Positions 37,585-47,082 are shown, counted from the stretch's first letter. The stretch: 64,000 nucleotides of DNA from Mesorhizobium sp. M9A.F.Ca.ET.002.03.1.2 (GCF_003952365.1 NZ_CP034443.1:2535001-2599000); one strand, 5' to 3'. The notes: a model not told the origin generated them from the sequence alone. Translations and numbers: made by a program.

Positions 37585-39249
37585 ATGACACGAAATGCTA
37601 GTTGGCTCGACAATCTTCGCGCTGGCCTTACGCCTCCCGAAAACCACTTAATAGATGGGTACGTCGATGGTCGCGTAAGTCGTCGCGAATTTTTGCGGCA
37701 TGGCAGTTTGCTTGGCCTGTCGCTGCCCTTTCTTGGCCGGGTCGGGCTGGCAACTGGCTTGGGCGCCGCGCCGTCCGTAGCTCGGGCCGCGGGCCAGCCA
37801 GGCGCAACCATTCGGGTTGCCTGCACAGCGCCGGAGGCGGAGATCGACCCTGTCCTGGTGGGTGACTATGGTGCGTTCCTGATGCTCCAGCAGGTCGGCG
37901 AGTTCCTCTGCGTGGATGGGCCCGACTTGCTGCTAAGGCCCTCGCTTGCGACAAGCTGGAAGTCCAATGAGGACGGCTCCGTCTGGACCTTCACGTTGCG
38001 CAAGGGCGTCAAATTTCATTCTGGCGGCGAGATGAGAGCTGACGATGTCGTCGCCACCATGGACCGCCTGGCTGATCCCAAGAATTCCTCGAACGCACTT
38101 TCGGTGTTCAAGGGCATCCTTCAGTCGGGCGCTACTCGCAAAGTGGACGATTACACCGTCGAGTTCCATCTCAACGGTCCGAACGGCAACTTTCCTTACC
38201 TGGTTTCGTCAGACAACTATAATGCGATCATTCTGCCTGCCAGCTATCCCGGGCACTACGAGACGGCTTGGGACGGTACCGGACCGTTTAGACTGCACAA
38301 ATACACCCGAAATGTGGGCGCGAGCTTCATCCGGAATGAAGAGTACTGGGGACGTAAGTCGCTGCCAGCAAGGACAGAATTTACCTTCTTCGCTGATATC
38401 CAGCCTCAAATACTCGCGTTGCAGGCTGGAGAGGTAGACATAATCAACAAGCTTCCCGCGCTCGCCGGCGTGGCGCTACTGAACGATCCTAGCGTCAACG
38501 TTATGACCATAAAGTCTTCCGCGCATCAGCCAGTTCACATGCAATGCGACAGTGAGGTGTTCAAGGACCCGCGCGTCCGTCAGGCGGTGTCCCTATGTCT
38601 CGACCGCGAAAAGCTCAAGACGGGTCTAATGAAAGACCGTGCCATTATCGGGAACGACAGTCCCCTCGCCTCGGTCTATCCCTCCGCGGACCCGAGCGTG
38701 CCGCAGCGCAAGCAGGACATCCGAAAGGCCAGAGAACTGATGAAGGCGGCAGGGAAGGAGAATGGCTTCCAAGTAGCGCTTACAACCGAGCAGTATCTGG
38801 AAATCCCGGCCTATGCGCAGCTGATCCAGCGCTGGGTAAAGGAGATCGGCATCGATCTGACTTTGGACATTATGGACCGGAATGTTTTCTACGGCGATGC
38901 GGTAAGAGGCAAATCGCCGTGGCGGGACTCGGTCATGGGTATAGCTGACTTCGGCCACCGCGGGGTGCCGAACGTCTTTTTAACAGCGATACTCACAAGC
39001 GACGGCTCTTGGAATTCAGCAAATCTCCAGAACAGAGAATATGACGCCCTGGCCAAATCCTACATCGGAACTCTTGATCTGGAATCGCAGCGCCAAGTTG
39101 CAGGGCAAATCCAGCGGCTTTTGCTTGAGGAGACGCCGGTGCTCTACGGTTATTTCTTCGACCATCTGACAGCGATGGCGAAACATATCGTAGGCGTCCA
39201 ACCGACCGCCATGGGGCAACTTTTCCTGCAGGAGGCGGGCAAGGCATAA
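37585..39249 (+). CDS. Peptide ABC transporter substrate-binding protein (SBP family 5)
   Basis: This 554-residue protein has an N-terminal extension and a Tat signal (SRREFLRHGSLLGLSLPFLG). The mature part has family 5 features: LLRPSLATSWKSNEDGSVWT, LRKGVKFHSGGEMRADDVVA, GTGPFRLHKYTRNVGA, ILALQAGEVDIINKLP and DPRVRQAVSLCLDREKL. It is only distantly related to the two TIM-like copies at 33906 and 58216. It is the first gene of a four-gene importer operon. The 91-base gap to the permease gene holds a strong hairpin. The ligand is likely a peptide, amino-acid derivative or opine-like compound, not determinable here. Confidence 0.9.
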   Translation: MTRNASWLDNLRAGLTPPENHLIDGYVDGRVSRREFLRHGSLLGLSLPFLGRVGLATGLGAAPSVARAAGQPGATIRVACTAPEAEIDPVLVGDYGAFLMLQQVGEFLCVDGPDLLLRPSLATSWKSNEDGSVWTFTLRKGVKFHSGGEMRADDVVATMDRLADPKNSSNALSVFKGILQSGATRKVDDYTVEFHLNGPNGNFPYLVSSDNYNAIILPASYPGHYETAWDGTGPFRLHKYTRNVGASFIRNEEYWGRKSLPARTEFTFFADIQPQILALQAGEVDIINKLPALAGVALLNDPSVNVMTIKSSAHQPVHMQCDSEVFKDPRVRQAVSLCLDREKLKTGLMKDRAIIGNDSPLASVYPSADPSVPQRKQDIRKARELMKAAGKENGFQVALTTEQYLEIPAYAQLIQRWVKEIGIDLTLDIMDRNVFYGDAVRGKSPWRDSVMGIADFGHRGVPNVFLTAILTSDGSWNSANLQNREYDALAKSYIGTLDLESQRQVAGQIQRLLLEETPVLYGYFFDHLTAMAKHIVGVQPTAMGQLFLQEAGKA

Positions 39250-39272
39250 TGCGGGTAAGGCACATGCGCGGT

Positions 39273-39300
39273 CGGTCGGCCTTGGTCACCAGGCCGACCG
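39273..39300 (+). terminator. Intercistronic hairpin between binding protein and permease genes
   Basis: CGGTCGGCCT and AGGCCGACCG form a perfect 10-base stem around an 8-base loop. No T-run follows directly. Such hairpins after binding-protein genes often protect the upstream mRNA and partly limit read-through, raising the binding protein over the membrane proteins. Confidence 0.7.
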
Positions 39301-39340
39301 AATTAGCAATCTTTCCGCCACCTCATCCGGGCACGATCCA

Positions 39341-40297
39341 ATGAGCCGTTTCCTAGGTAGGCGCTTCGCCTTTTCGTTGACCACGCTGTTTTTGCTGAGC
39401 CTCCTCGTGTTCTTTGTCGGACAGGTTCTGCCCGGCAATGTGGGCCGAACTATCCTTGGCCCTTTGGCCGATCAGGAGGCCGTAGATGCGCTGAATCGCC
39501 AGTTTGGCCTCGATCGACCGATCGTCGAGCAATACGGCACGTGGATATGGCATTTCCTTCAAGGCGACATGGGCCAGTCATACATCTATGGGGTGCCCGT
39601 CGCGCCCTTCATAGTGCAGGCCCTCGGCAATTCATTAAAGCTTGCGTTGGTGGCCTTCATGCTCGTCGTTCCGCTCGGCATTCTAGGAGGAGTGCTGGCT
39701 GCCCTAAATGCTGACAGGCCAATCGACAGAGTTATTAGCATGGGGGGGCTGTCGGCGACCGTGATGCCGGAATTCGTTAGTGGCGTTGTGCTGATAATGA
39801 TCTTTGGCGTTTGGCTGCGCTGGCTACCGATTTCTGCTGCTTGGCCGGAAGGTGCGGGCCCCCTAACCCAACTCTACTATGTGATCTTGCCCGCCATTCC
39901 GCTCGTTCTCGTCCTGTTCGGCTACATTGCCCGAATGACGCGCGCAAGCATGATCGAAGCGCTCGACTCGGACTATACTCGCACTGCCGTCCTCAAGGGG
40001 CTGACTTGGCGCCGTGTCATCTGGCGGCACGTACTAAGGAACGCACTGCTGCCCACGATTACGGTCATAGCTAGCCAGACCGGTTACCTTATAGGCGGCC
40101 TTATCGTGGTGGAGACGCTGTTCCGATACCAAGGGATCGGATCGCTGATTTTCAGGGCAGCCAAGGCCAAGGATTTCGCAATGCTGGAGGCGGGCGTACT
40201 GATTATAGGCATCACCTATGCCGTGGCGACTTTGCTCGCCGATATCCTGTACTCCATTCTCAACCCACGTATTCAGATGGAGACGGCGAATGACTGA
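39341..40297 (+). CDS. Dipeptide-type ABC transporter permease, DppB-like
   Basis: This 318-residue membrane protein of the DppB/OppB family starts RRFAFSLTTLFLLSLLVFFV, a first transmembrane helix. It continues with the QFGLDRPIVEQYGTW block and several hydrophobic segments. The EAA-type cytoplasmic loop around ALDSDYTRTAVLKGLTWRRV contacts the ATPase. It forms the import channel with the product of the overlapping next gene. Length and topology are normal. Confidence 0.9.
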   Translation: MSRFLGRRFAFSLTTLFLLSLLVFFVGQVLPGNVGRTILGPLADQEAVDALNRQFGLDRPIVEQYGTWIWHFLQGDMGQSYIYGVPVAPFIVQALGNSLKLALVAFMLVVPLGILGGVLAALNADRPIDRVISMGGLSATVMPEFVSGVVLIMIFGVWLRWLPISAAWPEGAGPLTQLYYVILPAIPLVLVLFGYIARMTRASMIEALDSDYTRTAVLKGLTWRRVIWRHVLRNALLPTITVIASQTGYLIGGLIVVETLFRYQGIGSLIFRAAKAKDFAMLEAGVLIIGITYAVATLLADILYSILNPRIQMETAND

Positions 40298-41147
40298 TGT
40301 TGACGCTAGTCACCGCCAACGCCGTATCCACGAAGTGTTCGCGGCGCTGTTCGTCTCCGGCTCCTTTGTGACGGGCATGACGATAGTTCTTTTTTGGGCG
40401 CTTTGTACCGTTCTCGGCCGGCACCTTGTGCCGTATGATCCGCTGGCTGACGATATCTTGAATGCGCTGGCACCTCCCTCTGCAGAACATTGGTTCGGGA
40501 CTGACCAACTAGGCCGTGACATTTTTTCCCGGGTCATTGTCGGTTCGCGAGACATTCTTACAGTAGCGCCTCTGGCGACGATCTTGGCGACTGGTGTTGG
40601 CACAGTACTCGGTCTTCTAACCGGCTATTTTCGAGGTGTTGTAGACGACGTCGTCTCGCGCTTTAACGAAGCGATGATGGCGATGCCGTCGGTCATTGTT
40701 GCGCTACTTGCGATCGTCGCGCTGGGTACCTCAGAAACAACGGTGATCATCGTCATCGGTCTGTCTTTCGCCCCTGTTATCGCCCGCACTGTCCGCTCTA
40801 CTGTTCTCGCAGAGCGTGAACTCGATTACATCGCGGCTGCCAAGCTCCGTCATGAGAATTCCATGCACATCATGTTCGTCGAAATTCTTCCCAACATACT
40901 CCCTCCCATCCTCGTCGAATTCACGGTGCGTCTTGGCTATGCGATCTTTGCAGTCGCCACACTGAGCTTCATCGGTTTCGGCTTACAGCCGCCATCACCT
41001 GACTGGGGGCTGTCAATATCGACCAACTACTCAATGATCAGCGGAGGTTATTGGTGGGCCGTGGTGTTTGATGCGCTAGCCATTGCCAGCCTTGTGATCG
41101 GGATAAATTTGGTGGCCGACGGGCTGCAAGGAGCACTCAATGACTAA
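40290..41147 (+). CDS. Dipeptide-type ABC transporter permease, DppC-like
   Basis: This 285-residue permease starts at the ATG at 40290, overlapping the previous gene by 8 bases; the frame is open from 40218, but the overlap start is the natural one. The DppC features are HWFGTDQLGRDIFSRVIVGS, the EAA loop RELDYIAAAKLRHENSMHIM and TLSFIGFGLQPPSPDWGLSI. It pairs with the DppB-like protein to form the heterodimeric membrane channel. It overlaps the ATPase gene by 8 bases, indicating tight translational coupling. Confidence 0.9.
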   Translation: MTDVDASHRQRRIHEVFAALFVSGSFVTGMTIVLFWALCTVLGRHLVPYDPLADDILNALAPPSAEHWFGTDQLGRDIFSRVIVGSRDILTVAPLATILATGVGTVLGLLTGYFRGVVDDVVSRFNEAMMAMPSVIVALLAIVALGTSETTVIIVIGLSFAPVIARTVRSTVLAERELDYIAAAKLRHENSMHIMFVEILPNILPPILVEFTVRLGYAIFAVATLSFIGFGLQPPSPDWGLSISTNYSMISGGYWWAVVFDALAIASLVIGINLVADGLQGALND

Positions 41148-43203
41148 ACCGACTCTCTCCCTGGATCGCCTCTCTGTCGGGTACCGGTCTGGGGAGCGGG
41201 AGCACGCCGTGGTGCGCGACGTCAGTTTGCAAATTGCACCGGGAGAGGCTTACGGGCTAGTCGGCGAAAGCGGCTGTGGCAAATCCACGGTGGCACTCAC
41301 TGTTGTGCGCTATCTTCCGCGTAACGGCAAGATTACCGGCGGATCGGTCAACCTCGACGGTGCTGATGTCATGCAGCTTGGGCCTGAAGCGCTTCGGAGC
41401 CTGCGCGCAAAAAAGGTCTCGATGGTCTACCAAGATCCCGGTAAAGCACTCAATCCTTCGCTAAAGGTGGGCCGCCAGCTAGCGGAGGTGTTTGAAGTGA
41501 TGGGGGTACCGCCGGCAGAGCGCGAACCTCGCGCGGTCGAAATGCTGAAGAAGGTGCGGATCGCCGATCCTGATTCAGTGATGCAGCGCTATCCTCATCA
41601 GCTTTCAGGCGGGATGCAGCAGCGAGTCGCGATCGCCATGGCTCTGGCAAACGATCCGACAATGCTGATTCTTGACGAGCCGACCACCGGTCTTGACGTC
41701 ACCGTAGAAGCCGAGGTGCTCGACCTTGTCGCTGATCTGCGGAATGAAATCGGCGCCTCCATCCTATTCATCAGCCACAATCTCGCGGTAGTGGCTAAAA
41801 TGTGTGACCGGGTTGGGGTCCTTTATGCCGGGATGCTTGTGGAGGAAGGGCCTGCACGCGACATATTCGGTTCACCGAGTCATCCCTACACTGTCGCACT
41901 TCTGCGTTGCATGCCGCATGCTGGGCAGACAAAAACTCATGGGCTGCTTGAGTCTATTCCGGGCTTCCTACCTCCGCCCGGCGCGCAGCTTTCCGGCTGT
42001 CCCTTTGTCAAGCGTTGTCCTCTCGCCGACGGCCGCTGTCGCGCAGAAATCCCTGAACTACAGGACTGCGGCGGCCGGCTCGTGCGTTGCCACTACCCGG
42101 ATCGGGCGGCTAACCTTCCGCCCAGCATAGAGGCTGGCGACGTACTTCCGAAGCCTCCATCCGAAGCCGCGCAGATACTTCGGGTTAGCAATCTCTCGAA
42201 GACCTACGGTCAAGGAAACCATGCCATCCGAGTGGTAACCGACGTTTCACTAAGCTTGCAGGCAGGCGAAACACTCGGCCTGGTTGGTGAGTCGGGCTCG
42301 GGCAAAACCACGCTCGCCCGAATGCTCCTGGGCTTGGTACCGCCCGACCCCGGCGGAAGCATTGAGCTCGACGGCAGACCCCTCGCCGGTAGTCTCGAGC
42401 GGCGACGGGAGGACGAGGTAAAGGCGGTGCAGATCGTGTTCCAAAACCCAGACTCGGCCTTGAACCGCTCCCACTCCGTCGCACGTATCATTGGTCGCGC
42501 ACTGCGCAGGCTCGGAGGCTTTCGGGGAACCGACTTGGCTAAGCGTCTCGACAATCTTGTTGAGGCGGTCCGATTGTCGCCTCGACATCTAACTTTGCGC
42601 CCGAGGCAACTTTCTGGGGGGCTCAAGCAGCGCGTGGCCATAGCGAGAAGCTTCGCTGGCGATCCTCGCGTCGTAGTCTGCGACGAGCCTACTTCTGCGC
42701 TTGACGTTTCGGTCCAGGCAGCAATCCTCAACCTTCTCACTGAGCTTCAAGCAGCCCGGGCGGTAAGTTACGTGTTCATCTCCCACGACCTAGGGGTCGT
42801 GCGATACCTCTCAGACCGGATTGCGGTCCTTTATCTGGGCCGAGTTATGGAGATGGGACCATCTGAGCGTGTATTCGGAGGGCCAAACCATCCATATACC
42901 GAGGCGCTTCTTTCCGCTGTCCCGAGCATAGGAGGCACTCAAACCAACCGTATCCGCCTCACCGGCGAGAGTCCCTCCGCCGCCAACCCGCCGCCCGGGT
43001 GCGTCTTCCAAAGCAGATGCCCGCGAAAGATTGGCGGGATCTGCGAGGTGTCCGAGCCGCCAGTTACCGAGGCCGAGCCCGGCCACTTCATCCGTTGCCA
43101 CATCAGTGCGAAAGATCTCATGCGCATTCAGCTACAAAACAAGGGCGGTGCTAGCACGAGGCGTTCGGTGCAAAGTGCCCCCTCGGTCGCGACCCTCTCA
43201 TGA
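41140..43203 (+). CDS. ABC transporter ATPase, fused DppD-DppF type (two nucleotide-binding domains)
   Basis: This 687-residue protein has two complete ATPase domains. The first has Walker [10 protein letters not shown], signature LSGGMQQRV and Walker B MLILDEPTTGLD. The second has GESGSGKTT, LSGGLKQRV and VVVCDEPTSALD. Each is followed by the cysteine-containing oligopeptide-transporter C-terminal motif (CPFVKRCPLADGRC; CVFQSRCPRKIGGIC). The single chain replaces the separate DppD and DppF subunits present in the other operon (61644 and 62647). It energises import through the 39341/40290 channel. Such fusions are known in rhizobia. Confidence 0.95.
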   Translation: MTKPTLSLDRLSVGYRSGEREHAVVRDVSLQIAPGEAYGLVGESGCGKSTVALTVVRYLPRNGKITGGSVNLDGADVMQLGPEALRSLRAKKVSMVYQDPGKALNPSLKVGRQLAEVFEVMGVPPAEREPRAVEMLKKVRIADPDSVMQRYPHQLSGGMQQRVAIAMALANDPTMLILDEPTTGLDVTVEAEVLDLVADLRNEIGASILFISHNLAVVAKMCDRVGVLYAGMLVEEGPARDIFGSPSHPYTVALLRCMPHAGQTKTHGLLESIPGFLPPPGAQLSGCPFVKRCPLADGRCRAEIPELQDCGGRLVRCHYPDRAANLPPSIEAGDVLPKPPSEAAQILRVSNLSKTYGQGNHAIRVVTDVSLSLQAGETLGLVGESGSGKTTLARMLLGLVPPDPGGSIELDGRPLAGSLERRREDEVKAVQIVFQNPDSALNRSHSVARIIGRALRRLGGFRGTDLAKRLDNLVEAVRLSPRHLTLRPRQLSGGLKQRVAIARSFAGDPRVVVCDEPTSALDVSVQAAILNLLTELQAARAVSYVFISHDLGVVRYLSDRIAVLYLGRVMEMGPSERVFGGPNHPYTEALLSAVPSIGGTQTNRIRLTGESPSAANPPPGCVFQSRCPRKIGGICEVSEPPVTEAEPGHFIRCHISAKDLMRIQLQNKGGASTRRSVQSAPSVATLS

Positions 43204-43447
43204 AGTATGCCAAAGGACAAACGCTTCAAAAGAGCGGCCAGCTCGTTGAGCACGTTTCCCAGTGAACCTCCAATCAATACCTGTCCCGCGGACGAGCCGG
43301 GCGTCGGATCCGCAGAAACGCAAGCAGTTTGGGCAGCTTGCGGGGCGGTTTCACCGTCAGGCCAGACCGTGTTCTCCCTCGACCGCGATTTAGCCTGAAG
43401 TACAAATAACTTGAGTCTTCGATATGAAGCCGCTGAGGGAAACTAGG
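43204..43447. other. Short spacer before amidase copy 2
   Basis: These 244 bases hold no supported gene. Confidence 0.4.
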
Positions 43448-44641
43448 ATGACTTTGAGCGAGTACACAGAATATGATGCCACCGGTTTGGCCTCTCTTGT
43501 GCGGAGAGGGGAAGTATCGCCCTTAGAGTTGACGCGGTTAGCTCGGGAGGCCCATGACGAGGTCAATTCGCGGATCAACGCCGTGATCGAATTCTATGCA
43601 GATGCCGAGACTGTTACCGGTGCGGACGAAGGAATTTTCCATGGCGTACCGTTCTTTCGCAAGGATGTTGGAGCCACCGAAACTGGCCGCCTGCAAGAGA
43701 GAGGGAGCCGTCTGTTCAAGGGCTGCCGTGCCGATACCGACAGCTATTTCTTCCGTCGCGCCCAGAAGGCCGGACTCCGAACCATTGGGCGAACCAGGGA
43801 CGCGTCGTTTGGTCGAAGTCGGCAGTTTGTTGTATGCCGGACGGTCCGCGATATGGCGGCTGCCCTGGACGTCTTTTCAGGTCCCCATCCGGGCGACCCA
43901 TTTATAATCGTACAGCCCAACCGTCCCTATAGAGAAGAGCTTTCGCGACCCACCGGCAAATTGCGGGTAGGGCTGGCAAGAACCAAGTGGGGTACGGTCG
44001 ATCTCGATCCGGAAGTTGTGAGCGCAGTGGAGTCGACTGCCTCACTTCTCGAAGAAATGGGCCACCTTGTGACCGAAGTTGAGCCACCATATGCGTCCCG
44101 TGAGTACACGCGAGTCATGCTCGCCGGGTCAAGTTATTTCGCCATTTCACTCGAAGAAGCCGCGCAGACTATTGGTCGCGAGATCAACGCGGAGACTTTG
44201 GAGCCAATCAATCTGAAGATCTATGAATACGGCCGGAGTTCGCAGCGTCCTTCAGGCGACATCGAAGAGGTCTTGAGGAGGCTGCGGTTCCGCGTCGGCG
44301 AGGCAGTCGATCCTTATGATATCCTGCTTACGCCAACGATGCCAATGGTGGCCCTGCCGCATGGCGGCATCTTCAGTACGATCAACCCTACGCTCTCCGC
44401 GGAGGAATTCAAGGAAGCGGATGCCGCGCTCTATCAGTACACTGGCGTATTCAATGTCACTGGACAACCTTCTGTGTCTCTACCTGTGGCACAAAGCACC
44501 GCTGGGCTACCAATTGGAATTCAGATCGTCGGTCGCTTTGGTGACGAAGCCACTCTGGTTCGCGTCGCACGCGATATCGAGGAAGCCAGACCTTGGAAGA
44601 ACCGCCTACCCGATAGTCGAGCAGGCAGAAGGAGAAGCTGA
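43448..44641 (+). CDS. Amidase-signature-family copy 2, catalytic core deleted in frame
   Basis: The frame is open from 43424, but MTLSEYTEYDATGLASLVRR at 43448 aligns with the start of amidase 1, giving 397 residues. It keeps the lysine (HGVPFFRKDVGATE). After GLRTIGRTRDASFGRSRQF it jumps directly to VVCRTVRDMAAALDVFSGPH. In amidase 1 about 75 residues lie between these points, including GGSSGG and GGGSTRIPAS with both catalytic serines. The reading frame is maintained and the C-terminus is intact. It cannot be a normal amidase; it may be a pseudogene preserved by chance or a protein with another role. It follows the importer operon. Confidence 0.8.
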   Translation: MTLSEYTEYDATGLASLVRRGEVSPLELTRLAREAHDEVNSRINAVIEFYADAETVTGADEGIFHGVPFFRKDVGATETGRLQERGSRLFKGCRADTDSYFFRRAQKAGLRTIGRTRDASFGRSRQFVVCRTVRDMAAALDVFSGPHPGDPFIIVQPNRPYREELSRPTGKLRVGLARTKWGTVDLDPEVVSAVESTASLLEEMGHLVTEVEPPYASREYTRVMLAGSSYFAISLEEAAQTIGREINAETLEPINLKIYEYGRSSQRPSGDIEEVLRRLRFRVGEAVDPYDILLTPTMPMVALPHGGIFSTINPTLSAEEFKEADAALYQYTGVFNVTGQPSVSLPVAQSTAGLPIGIQIVGRFGDEATLVRVARDIEEARPWKNRLPDSRAGRRRS

Positions 44642-44887
44642 CATCGCTGATTAGATTCTTGCGTCAGACGAAGCGGTAGCGCCTTGGGCCGAAGAGCTAG
44701 TTACCTTGCCCCTCTGATCTAATCCGGTTTGAAGTTCGTTCTGGCCCATCGAGAGGACCAGGACATGAAACGTAGCCGCTTCTCTGAAGAGATGGGGTGT
44801 TCGGTTCAGCTCCCTGAACGTCTGGCCCCTTTTCGGATCATGACGTTTGTCTGATGCTCAGAACCGACCTGGCAAGAGGAGATCGGC

Positions 44888-46021
44888 ATGAGCGTTCATG
44901 CGGGACTGGATACTTCACTCGACGCGGTAGCCATTTGCGTTATCGCCGAGACCGGCGAGATGCTGTGGCAGGGGAAGGTGCTCGGTGACCCGGATGCTGT
45001 GACGGCTGCACTTCAGCGATGGCGGGACGATCTCGTCCGCGTTGGCTTAGAAGCCGGTGCGACATCGGAGTGGATCGGCGGACACCTGGTCGACGTGGGC
45101 TTCCCTGTCGTGTGTCTCGAGAGTCGACATGTCAAGGCGGCTCCTCGGCATGAGGAACGGCGGGCGTGTAAAGCCATCGGCTGTTGCCGCATGACGGTTC
45201 GCTACGAGACCAGCAGGCCGGACGACCGCGAGGTTCGCGAGCCGATGAAGGCGATCGCGCAGGAGCGTCGCCGGTTCGGCTACCGGCGTCTTCTCGTGAT
45301 GCTGAGGCGGGAGGGCCTGGTCGTGAACCACAAGAAGCTGTTCCGGCTCTATCGGGAGGAGAAGCTCGCCGTTCGCCGCCGTGGCGGCCGCAAGCGGGCG
45401 ATCGGGACCAGGGCGCCGATGCTGGTGCCGCTGAGGCCCGACGAGCGCTGGTCGCTCGACTTCGTATCGGACCAGCTCACCGACGGGCGCCGCTTCCGCA
45501 TCCTGGCCGTCGTCGACGACTGCACGAGAGAGTGCCTGTCACTCGTCGTTGATACGTCTCTCTCGGGCATGCGGGTTGCCCGCGAATTGGACCGGCTCAT
45601 CACCGAGCGCGGCCGGCCCAGGATGATCGTCAGCGACAATGGCAGCGAGTTCACCTCGAACGCCATCCTCGCCTGGGCGGATCAGAACCGCGTCGAATGG
45701 CATTACATTGCGCCCGGCAAGCCGATGCAGAATGGCTTCATCGAGAGCTTCAACGGCCGACTGCGCGATGAACTGCTCAACGAGACGCTGTTCACCTCGC
45801 TGGCTCAGGCGCGCGTAGCCATCGCCCTGTGGCACGCCGACTACAACACCGCGCGGCCGCACTCCCAAATCGCCTGGCAGACCCCGGCAGAGTTCGCCAG
45901 CACCTTCAATCCGCGACGGTCGCTCGCGCTGCGCTATGCCAAAGGCTCCGGGCCAGCGCCCGTCGCTTCACCCGCCCAGCAGGGCACAACCCACGCCGGA
46001 AACGAACTCAAAACTGGATAG
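44888..46021 (+). CDS. Chimeric transposase frame: IS110 N-terminus fused to IS3 OrfB
   Basis: This 377-residue open frame has a normal ATG at 44888 with AAGAGGAGA upstream. Residues 1-85 ([20 protein letters not shown] to ESRHVKAA) are the first part of an IS110-family DEDD transposase, with the D of GLDTS and the [10 protein letters not shown] block. From residue 90 the chain is IS3 OrfB from [17 protein letters not shown] to the end, including its D-D-E triad ([25 protein letters not shown]). The join is in frame. OrfB lacks its first 21 residues and orfA. Activity is unlikely, but the frame is open and expressed expectation cannot be excluded. Confidence 0.85.
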   Translation: MSVHAGLDTSLDAVAICVIAETGEMLWQGKVLGDPDAVTAALQRWRDDLVRVGLEAGATSEWIGGHLVDVGFPVVCLESRHVKAAPRHEERRACKAIGCCRMTVRYETSRPDDREVREPMKAIAQERRRFGYRRLLVMLRREGLVVNHKKLFRLYREEKLAVRRRGGRKRAIGTRAPMLVPLRPDERWSLDFVSDQLTDGRRFRILAVVDDCTRECLSLVVDTSLSGMRVARELDRLITERGRPRMIVSDNGSEFTSNAILAWADQNRVEWHYIAPGKPMQNGFIESFNGRLRDELLNETLFTSLAQARVAIALWHADYNTARPHSQIAWQTPAEFASTFNPRRSLALRYAKGSGPAPVASPAQQGTTHAGNELKTG

Positions 46022-46029
46022 AAACTGGG
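45156..46029 (+). repeat. Long direct repeat, copy 2 (partner 4291-5164)
   Basis: Apparently identical to 4291-5164 over about 874 bases in the same orientation. Confidence 0.85.
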
Positions 46030-46053
46030 GGCAAGATCACAAGGCTTAGTCAG

Positions 46054-46995
46054 TTACGAGTGGAGCGCCGGCTCAACTGCCGGAAGAATCAAAGGCCATC
46101 TGCCGCTCTGAGCTAGCTGGTGCACAACTTCGGGAATGAGTGTGCGTACTGCGGCGACTTCCACTGACCGCTCGTCCCTAGGATTCACTGCGAGAACTAC
46201 AGATCGGGTAATCACCGGATCGACAACTCGCACAGTTCGAACTTGGTCGAGAGAGACCTCACGTTGTATGGCCGAAGGGGTCAAGATCGAATATGCTTTT
46301 CCATCCATCACCATACTGACAATAGTCGACAGAGAATCGACTTCAAATCGCACATCCAGCGTGCATCCGTGCTGCGCCACGACGTCCGCCACGGAACGGC
46401 GAACGTTGTTGGCGCCCATCGGCACAGCCAAGGGATAGAAATGCAGGTCACACAGGCGGATCGTGTCTTCGAATGGTGGCTGGTTCGGAGGCACCACAAG
46501 GCAAAATTCTTCTCGGGCCAGCACTGTCGAGTTGCCGATACTCTCGCCGTTCTTATAGAGGATCGCGAGATTGAAGCGACCGGCAGTCATCCACTCTTCG
46601 ATAAACCCGCTCATCCCTTCGACAATCTTGAGGGAAACCTTCGGAAGGCGTTCTCTGGCCAACGCAAGGAGTTCCGTCACCATGACGCGCGCTGCACCGG
46701 ACGGTATCCCGATCGTCACTTCGCCGGCAGGTGATTTCGCTTTGCTCGTCAATTCCTCTTCGGCGAGTTTGACTTGGCGCAAGATCATGCGTGCGTGGTC
46801 TAAAAGTTTCGTCCCGGCGGTCGTAGCCGTCACTCCGGTTCTTTCGCGGACCAGGAGCTGCGTGCCGAAAGCTTCCTCCATCTGTCGGACATGGTGACTG
46901 AGCGCACTCTGTGCCACGTTCAATTGTTCTGCAGCTTTGGTGAAACTACCCGCATCCACCACGCCGACGAAATATTTCAGTTGTCTCAGTTCCAT
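46054..46995 (-). CDS. LysR-family transcriptional regulator, divergent to methylaspartate ammonia-lyase
   Basis: This 313-residue LysR protein has an N-terminal winged helix-turn-helix (MELRQLKYFVGVVDAGSFTK, AEQLNVAQSALSHHVRQMEE) and a C-terminal co-inducer-binding domain. The overall pattern resembles Nac/Cbl-type regulators. It is transcribed away from the gene at 47230, and a T-N11-A palindrome lies between them at 47068-47082. The usual arrangement would make it activator of the methylaspartate gene and repressor of itself. Its stop lies only 15 bases from the end of IS3 copy 2, so the IS may have inserted just past the gene. Confidence 0.9.
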   Translation of the reverse strand: MELRQLKYFVGVVDAGSFTKAAEQLNVAQSALSHHVRQMEEAFGTQLLVRERTGVTATTAGTKLLDHARMILRQVKLAEEELTSKAKSPAGEVTIGIPSGAARVMVTELLALARERLPKVSLKIVEGMSGFIEEWMTAGRFNLAILYKNGESIGNSTVLAREEFCLVVPPNQPPFEDTIRLCDLHFYPLAVPMGANNVRRSVADVVAQHGCTLDVRFEVDSLSTIVSMVMDGKAYSILTPSAIQREVSLDQVRTVRVVDPVITRSVVLAVNPRDERSVEVAAVRTLIPEVVHQLAQSGRWPLILPAVEPALHS

Positions 46996-47067
46996 GGTGT
47001 CCCTTGGGGGAGCCGCTGTTCGTGACGTTCCGAACCCGTTGGGTTCTCAACGGCTATCCTCGACATT

Positions 47068-47082
47068 ATCTCGAAACGAGAT
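47068..47082. promoter_or_regulatory. LysR-type operator (perfect palindrome, T-N11-A)
   Basis: ATCTCG-AAA-CGAGAT is a perfect 15-base inverted repeat containing TCTCGAAACGAGA, which fits the LysR T-N11-A rule. It sits 73 bases from the lysR start and 148 bases from the start at 47230, in the divergent promoter region. Confidence 0.7.

Larger units (their letters stand above)
44701..46039 (+). mobile_element. IS3-family element copy 2, with an IS110 fragment replacing its 5' part
   Basis: Left end TTACCTTGCCCC and right end GGGGGCAAGATCA match copy 1 at 3902-5174. The orfA beginning MKRSRFSEE is present to about 44791. It is followed by IS110-type sequence from about 44792 to 45142, then orfB from 45156. 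The missing orfA body and orfB N-terminus show a deletion after IS110 insertion. It cannot encode a normal OrfAB. Confidence 0.85.
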
